From Conus ventricosus (Eukaryota; Mollusca; Gastropoda; Neogastropoda; Conidae), in contig CM031609.1 in the NCBI GenBank assembly GCA_018398815.1, positions 27,304,049-27,368,048 on the forward strand: a stretch of DNA of 64,000 nt, given 5' to 3'. The notes below the pieces were generated by a model that was not told the DNA's origin, ran no database searches, and was given only the letters and a program-made list of their open reading frames with translations. The position numbers and the translations under genes are program-made. This document shows positions 59,318 to 64,000 of the stretch, piece by piece (within the stretch, counting starts at the first letter, position 1; every line of letters begins with the position of its first letter).

Positions 59318-60085
59318 CTGCACATATCACACAGAAAAAAGGTTTATCGTGTCACCTTTCTCTGGCTCCCAGTTAGTACCGTACTGCACATATCACACAG
59401 AAAAAAGGTTTATCGTGTCACCTTTCTCTGGCTCCCAGTTAGTACCGTACTGCACACAGTATATCACACAGAAAAAAGGTTTATCGTGTCACCTTTCTCT
59501 GGCTCCCAGTTAGTAGCGTACTGCACATAATATCACACAGAAAAAAGGTTTATCGTGTCGCCTTTCTCTGGCTCCCAGTTAGTACCGTACTGCACATATC
59601 ACACAGAAAAAAGGTTTATCGTGTCGCCTTTCTCTGGCTCCCAGTTAGTACCGTACTGCACATATCACACAGAAAAAAGGTTTATCGTGTCGCCTTTCTC
59701 TGGCTCCCAGTTAGTACCGTACGGTACTGCACATATCACACAGAAAAAAGGTTTATCGTGTCGCCTTTCTCTGGCTCCCAGTTAGTACCGTACTGCACAT
59801 ATCACACAGAAAAAAGGTTTATCGTGTCGCCTTTCTCTGGTTCCCAGTTAGTACCGTACTGCACATATCACACAGAAAAAAGGTTTATCGTGTCACCTTT
59901 CTCTGGCTCCCAGTTAGTACCGTACTGCACATATCACACAGAAAAAAGGTTTATCGTGTCGCCTTTCTCTGGCTCCCAGTTAGTACCGTACTGCACATAT
60001 CACACAGAAAAAAGGTTTATCGTGTCACCTTTCTCTGGCTCCCAGTTAGTACCGTACTGCACATATCACACAAGAAAAAGGTTTA
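59285..60085 (-). repeat. 66-bp array containing the exon 4 acceptor and exon start
   Basis: 12 units, almost identical, spaced 66 bp (one with about 5 extra bases). Each holds, on the transcript strand, ATAAACCTTTTTTCTGTG, then TGATATGTGCAG (acceptor), then the 33 coding bases that begin exon 4. Only the last unit continues into the rest of the exon. Confidence 0.97.
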
Positions 60086-60836
<751 letters not shown>

Positions 60837-60924
60837 CTGTTTGAAAAGAGCTATCAAGGGAGTAAGAACATCTTTCAGCACCATGTCGTGACAGACATCT
60901 AAACCTCCATCAACGGTCATGTTT
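60837..60924 (-). CDS. HEATR3: HEATR3 exon 3
   Basis: 1 base plus 29 codons. GGLDVCHDMVLKDVLTPLIA and LFKQ match the family's [24 protein letters not shown]. The acceptor is TATTCCAG and the donor GTAAGA. Confidence 0.97.
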
Positions 60925-61936
60925 CTGGAATAATATAGTAAAAAATATTCATAAAGCATTGCATCACTTCAACATTGCCAGTCACATTAATTAAGGCAAA
61001 CTGTATTTGTTTATAGCTGTGTGTAAGACCAAATAAATCATGTTAGATTAACTGTCAATGCACAAAAAAAACCCAAACCCAAAATCTGGAGGTAATCTGG
61101 TGTGGCTCTAATGTAGCGAAATGCAACCACTCAAAGCAGACATGTATGCATGTGACACAGCTATTTTCGACTGAACTGGTTTTCTCATTACTCTGGAACT
61201 GAACTTGTGGGTTCTTTCCACTTCTCTCAGAGAATTAAGGACAAAAAACATTCTACACCTTTTAGCTAGCATAACATAACTTTGGTTTGCCTTTTCTTCA
61301 CCTAAGATGTAACGATCAGCCATAGCTGCATGTGTGTGCTTGCATTATAAGTAAAAAATAAATCTGTGGGTGAGAGTGGAGGGTGGGATGGTGAGGTGAG
61401 TTTCAAGAAGGGAGTGGCGGCTATTGTTAGTGCATTTGCGAGCATATATATATGTTAGAAATGTATGCTGATAGTTGTTTTCGTGAGCAATAACGTTTCC
61501 TATTTCAGTATTTGCCTACAAGTTTGATTTTTGTATCATGTATGTGCCCTGAGCCACTTTGAGATGACATGTATACCATGTCATACATATATACCACTAT
61601 GATCAAAATGTTTTCAATACTTCATTTAATAATATAACTGACCATGTATCAGTTTCCATACATGTCTTCGCAAACTGAAAATGGATTAAGGATCAACAAT
61701 CATGACAAACATGTCCAAAGCACATAATAAAAATGGATACAGGATCAACAATTATGACAAACACGACCAAAACAGATCTAAAATGATAAACAATCAACAA
61801 TCACGACAAACATGACCAAAGCAGATCTAAAAGTGGTAACGATTATGACAAACATGACCGAAACACATGGGTCTAAAAATGGATAAAAGATTAACAATCA
61901 CAACAGACATGACCAAAACAGATCCAGACTAATCAC
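60925..61936. repeat. HEATR3 intron 2, with tandem array at the exon 2 donor
   Basis: At about 61670-61930 five diverged units of about 50-60 bp (GGATCAACAATCATGACAAA, then CATGACCAAA) end some 7 bases from the exon 2 donor. The rest is unique. Confidence 0.8.
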
Positions 61937-62109
61937 CTGAGGGCCCCCAGGGCTCTGTGTTGCACACAAGGACTTTTGTCTATGACCAGTGGAGCCAGGA
62001 TTCGAACCACATTGTTGTTAAGCAGCACCGGGAGAGCCCCTGGCTGGGAAGCCAAAGCAGCCAGGGTTGAGCATCCACATTCTCTTGTGGACTCCTCTGC
62101 ACTTTGGAG
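61937..62109 (-). CDS. HEATR3: HEATR3 exon 2
   Basis: 57 codons plus two bases. STRECGCSTLAALASQPGAL, then VVRILAPLVIDKS, matches the family's VRECACAGLARL...AVRRLGPLLLDPS, the first HEAT repeats. The acceptor is TACTTCCAG and the donor GTGATT. Confidence 0.96.
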
Positions 62110-62267
62110 CTGGAAGTAAACAGTGAATTCTCATTCAGTCTTAAAGAGAAAATACAATACGGCCTAAGGAAAAAATCCATCATTTTATCAACACCATTAA
62201 AAGAACAACAGCAGAAAAAAGTTCAAACATGCACAATAAATTCAAACATGAATTACATGCAAACATG

Positions 62268-62337
<70 letters not shown>

Positions 62338-62353
62338 TGGTGTGTGAGTGTGC

Positions 62354-62416
<63 letters not shown>

Positions 62417-62627
62417 TGTGAGTGTGTGTGTGTGTGTGTGAGATATGTGAGTGCATGTGTTTGTTTTGGTTCTTACCAAGAACAATCACAGACTGCAACT
62501 GGAACAAACTGCCCCAGAAAGTTCCACAGGCCGAGACCATAGAAGCCTTTTGTTAAAGGGCCTAAAAATTTTACGGAGATTATTTATTTGTCTTTTTAAG
62601 TGTGTCACTCTGTGTGGGTGTGTGTGC

Positions 62628-62663
<36 letters not shown>

Positions 62664-63022
62664 TAGAATCCCCTTTAAACGCCACAATTTATAATAATAA
62701 TAATCACACTGATTGTGCTAACTTCCCAGGGGGAACAAGAAATCATACTCACATACACGTACGTTAACAGTAAAACTGAGACCACGCGTCTCTCATTGGC
62801 AGTTGGACATTGTTGTGAAGACTTGTTGGAAAACGTTTAGCGATATGGTGCTTCTTAACTTTGAAACTTTTTAAAAATTTTCAACATTATAGCTATGTCA
62901 AGTTTAAGTGTTCTTGATATTTGCCAGAGGAAGCGTAAAATGTGTGTATGGGTCTCTGTTTACCTTCATATGCCACACAGATCTGTACTGGTAGTGGGTA
63001 ATACACGAGACAATCATCATAC
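62110..63022. repeat. HEATR3 intron 1 with (TG)n tracts
   Basis: TG tracts on the plus strand at 62276-62442 and 62634-62663 (CA in the transcript). The remainder is unique. Confidence 0.85.
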
Positions 63023-63154
63023 CTGATCCAAGACATCGGCGACCACTGTTGGGGAGCTTTCGTCTATCAGTTCACTTTCATCGACATTGACAGACGGGAG
63101 TCCGGTAGGCTGGGGCTTTGGTGCCCCAAATTTCTTGCTCTTTTTCTTACCCAT
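63023..63154 (-). CDS. HEATR3: HEATR3 exon 1 with start codon
   Basis: 44 codons from Met at 63154: MGKKKSKKFGAPKPQPTG aligns with the family start MGKSRTKRFKRPQFSPTG, which fixes the start although the frame stays open upstream. The basic N terminus fits a nuclear signal. The donor is GTATGA. Confidence 0.95.
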
Positions 63155-63185
63155 ATTAAGTGTATCTTGATCGTTTAATTTCAGG

Positions 63186-63263
63186 TCTCCGTGTTTGTCT
63201 CTTACCAACACACATGGCCTGTGGTCGCAGCCATTACAATGACGTCATTTTTATAAATAAAAA
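63186..63263 (-). promoter_or_regulatory. Possible HEATR3 core promoter and leader
   Basis: On the transcript strand a TATA-like TTTATAAAAA (63248-63260) is followed at once by a palindromic CRE, TGACGTCA (63240-63247), then AATGGCTGCG. Two short upstream ATG frames follow (ATG at 63233, 10 codons; ATG near 63216, 19 codons). The transcription start is not known. Confidence 0.4.
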
Positions 63264-63428
63264 TTGAGACACAGTTTCGTATTTTCACATTCATCGAAAT
63301 AGATACTAATCAGCTTGATTTTAGACATGTATTTAGTTATTGCTGCTGCTTTATCTTTTTAGACTTCTAAACAGATTGTCTTTCCTCCCACACACAGACT
63401 CGCACGCTCGCACGCTCGCGCGCGCGCA

Positions 63429-63468
<40 letters not shown>

Positions 63469-63504
63469 GAGACAGGCGATTGTGCCCAGTTTGTTAAGCG
63501 CGTG

Positions 63505-63547
<43 letters not shown>

Positions 63548-64000
63548 CTCATCGTGCCCCGGTTTGTTTGCCGTGTGAAAACAGCGCAATTGTATTTCCA
63601 TCCAACCCCATATCTTCACCACAACCACCCCTCCTTCACCCCCGTCCCCTCCTCTAGAAAGATTTTTTTTTAAGTGCATAAAAATTACACCCAATTCCCA
63701 CCATTGATCCTTCTACCAAGCAGGCTGGGTTGCTGGTCTGTGACCAAGACTATGCAAAAACTACAACACCGACCCTTACTAAACCGGGTGGAAAGATGAA
63801 ACGTGGCCTAAGACAAAACCATTACATTTGGGTGTGGATCTTAGTGCTTTCCCAGCGCCCTTTTAGTTTGTTACGTAATGCATTGGTTGTCTGGCACGAA
63901 GTTCCAGGAGTGGGTCTCCACGGTCGTCTCTGGGGACTCGACGTAGAAATCTTCTTATTTGTCTCTTTCACCCACTCGCCGAACTCAGTCTTTCTTTCTC
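63264..64000. other. Upstream flank of HEATR3
   Basis: (CA)n tracts lie at 63428-63467 and 63510-63547, separated by GC-rich alternating purine-pyrimidine text (GCGCGCGC). No gene was recognised to the right edge. Confidence 0.6.

Overview
The window is nuclear DNA from an invertebrate animal. Two conserved, intron-rich protein genes point to this, together with DIRS, LINE and TIR transposons and very abundant TG/GA microsatellites. A mollusc, possibly a gastropod, is my best guess from the repeat style; that is an inference, not a demonstration. No rRNA, tRNA, CRISPR or prokaryotic gene was seen.

Two genes converge. On the + strand, from the left edge to 29369, lie the last exons of an EXOC2 (exocyst subunit Sec5) homologue. 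Eight exons are proposed, and seven of them form a colinear match to the C-terminal third of the animal protein, ending in a stop codon. On the - strand, from 63154 down to about 40827, lies a HEATR3 (yeast Syo1-like 5S RNP import chaperone) homologue. Sixteen exons are proposed, from the start methionine to near the C terminus, with phases that agree at every junction. The two products do not obviously work together: one tethers secretory vesicles and the other escorts ribosomal proteins uL18 and uL5.

Layout. 1-2105: EXOC2 exons and TG-rich introns. 2268-7430: a broken DIRS tyrosine-recombinase retrotransposon on the - strand. 8600-12686: three EXOC2 exons, a tandem array built on a splice donor, and a LINE 3' fragment inside that array. 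14.3-26.4 kb: a giant intron filled by a 24-bp minisatellite. Its left part (14.3-19.0 kb) and the adjoining 19.0-20.28 kb look like low-quality consensus, and its right part is interrupted by TIR element A. 27.1-29.4 kb: the last two EXOC2 exons. 30.2-36.0 kb: TIR elements B and C. 37.9-39.6 kb: a second LINE copy. 40.4 kb: a hairpin element with a hammerhead-like core. 40.8-63.2 kb: HEATR3, with many intronic minisatellites. 63.2-64.0 kb: its upstream region.

The most unusual theme is that tandem arrays repeatedly sit on or directly beside exon-intron junctions in both genes. The clearest case is HEATR3 exon 4. A 66-bp unit holding the splice acceptor plus the first 33 coding bases occurs 12 times in tandem, and use of any upstream acceptor would add an in-frame TGA. 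Comparable arrays touch the donor of EXOC2 exon d, the acceptors of EXOC2 exons e and h, the acceptors of HEATR3 exons 12 and 16, and the donor of HEATR3 exon 2. Other points of interest are three TIR elements with CAG termini, each carrying a zinc-finger N-terminal exon (two with exact 6-bp target duplications), a roughly 58-bp micro-retroposon with 12-13-bp target duplications, and the hammerhead-like hairpin.
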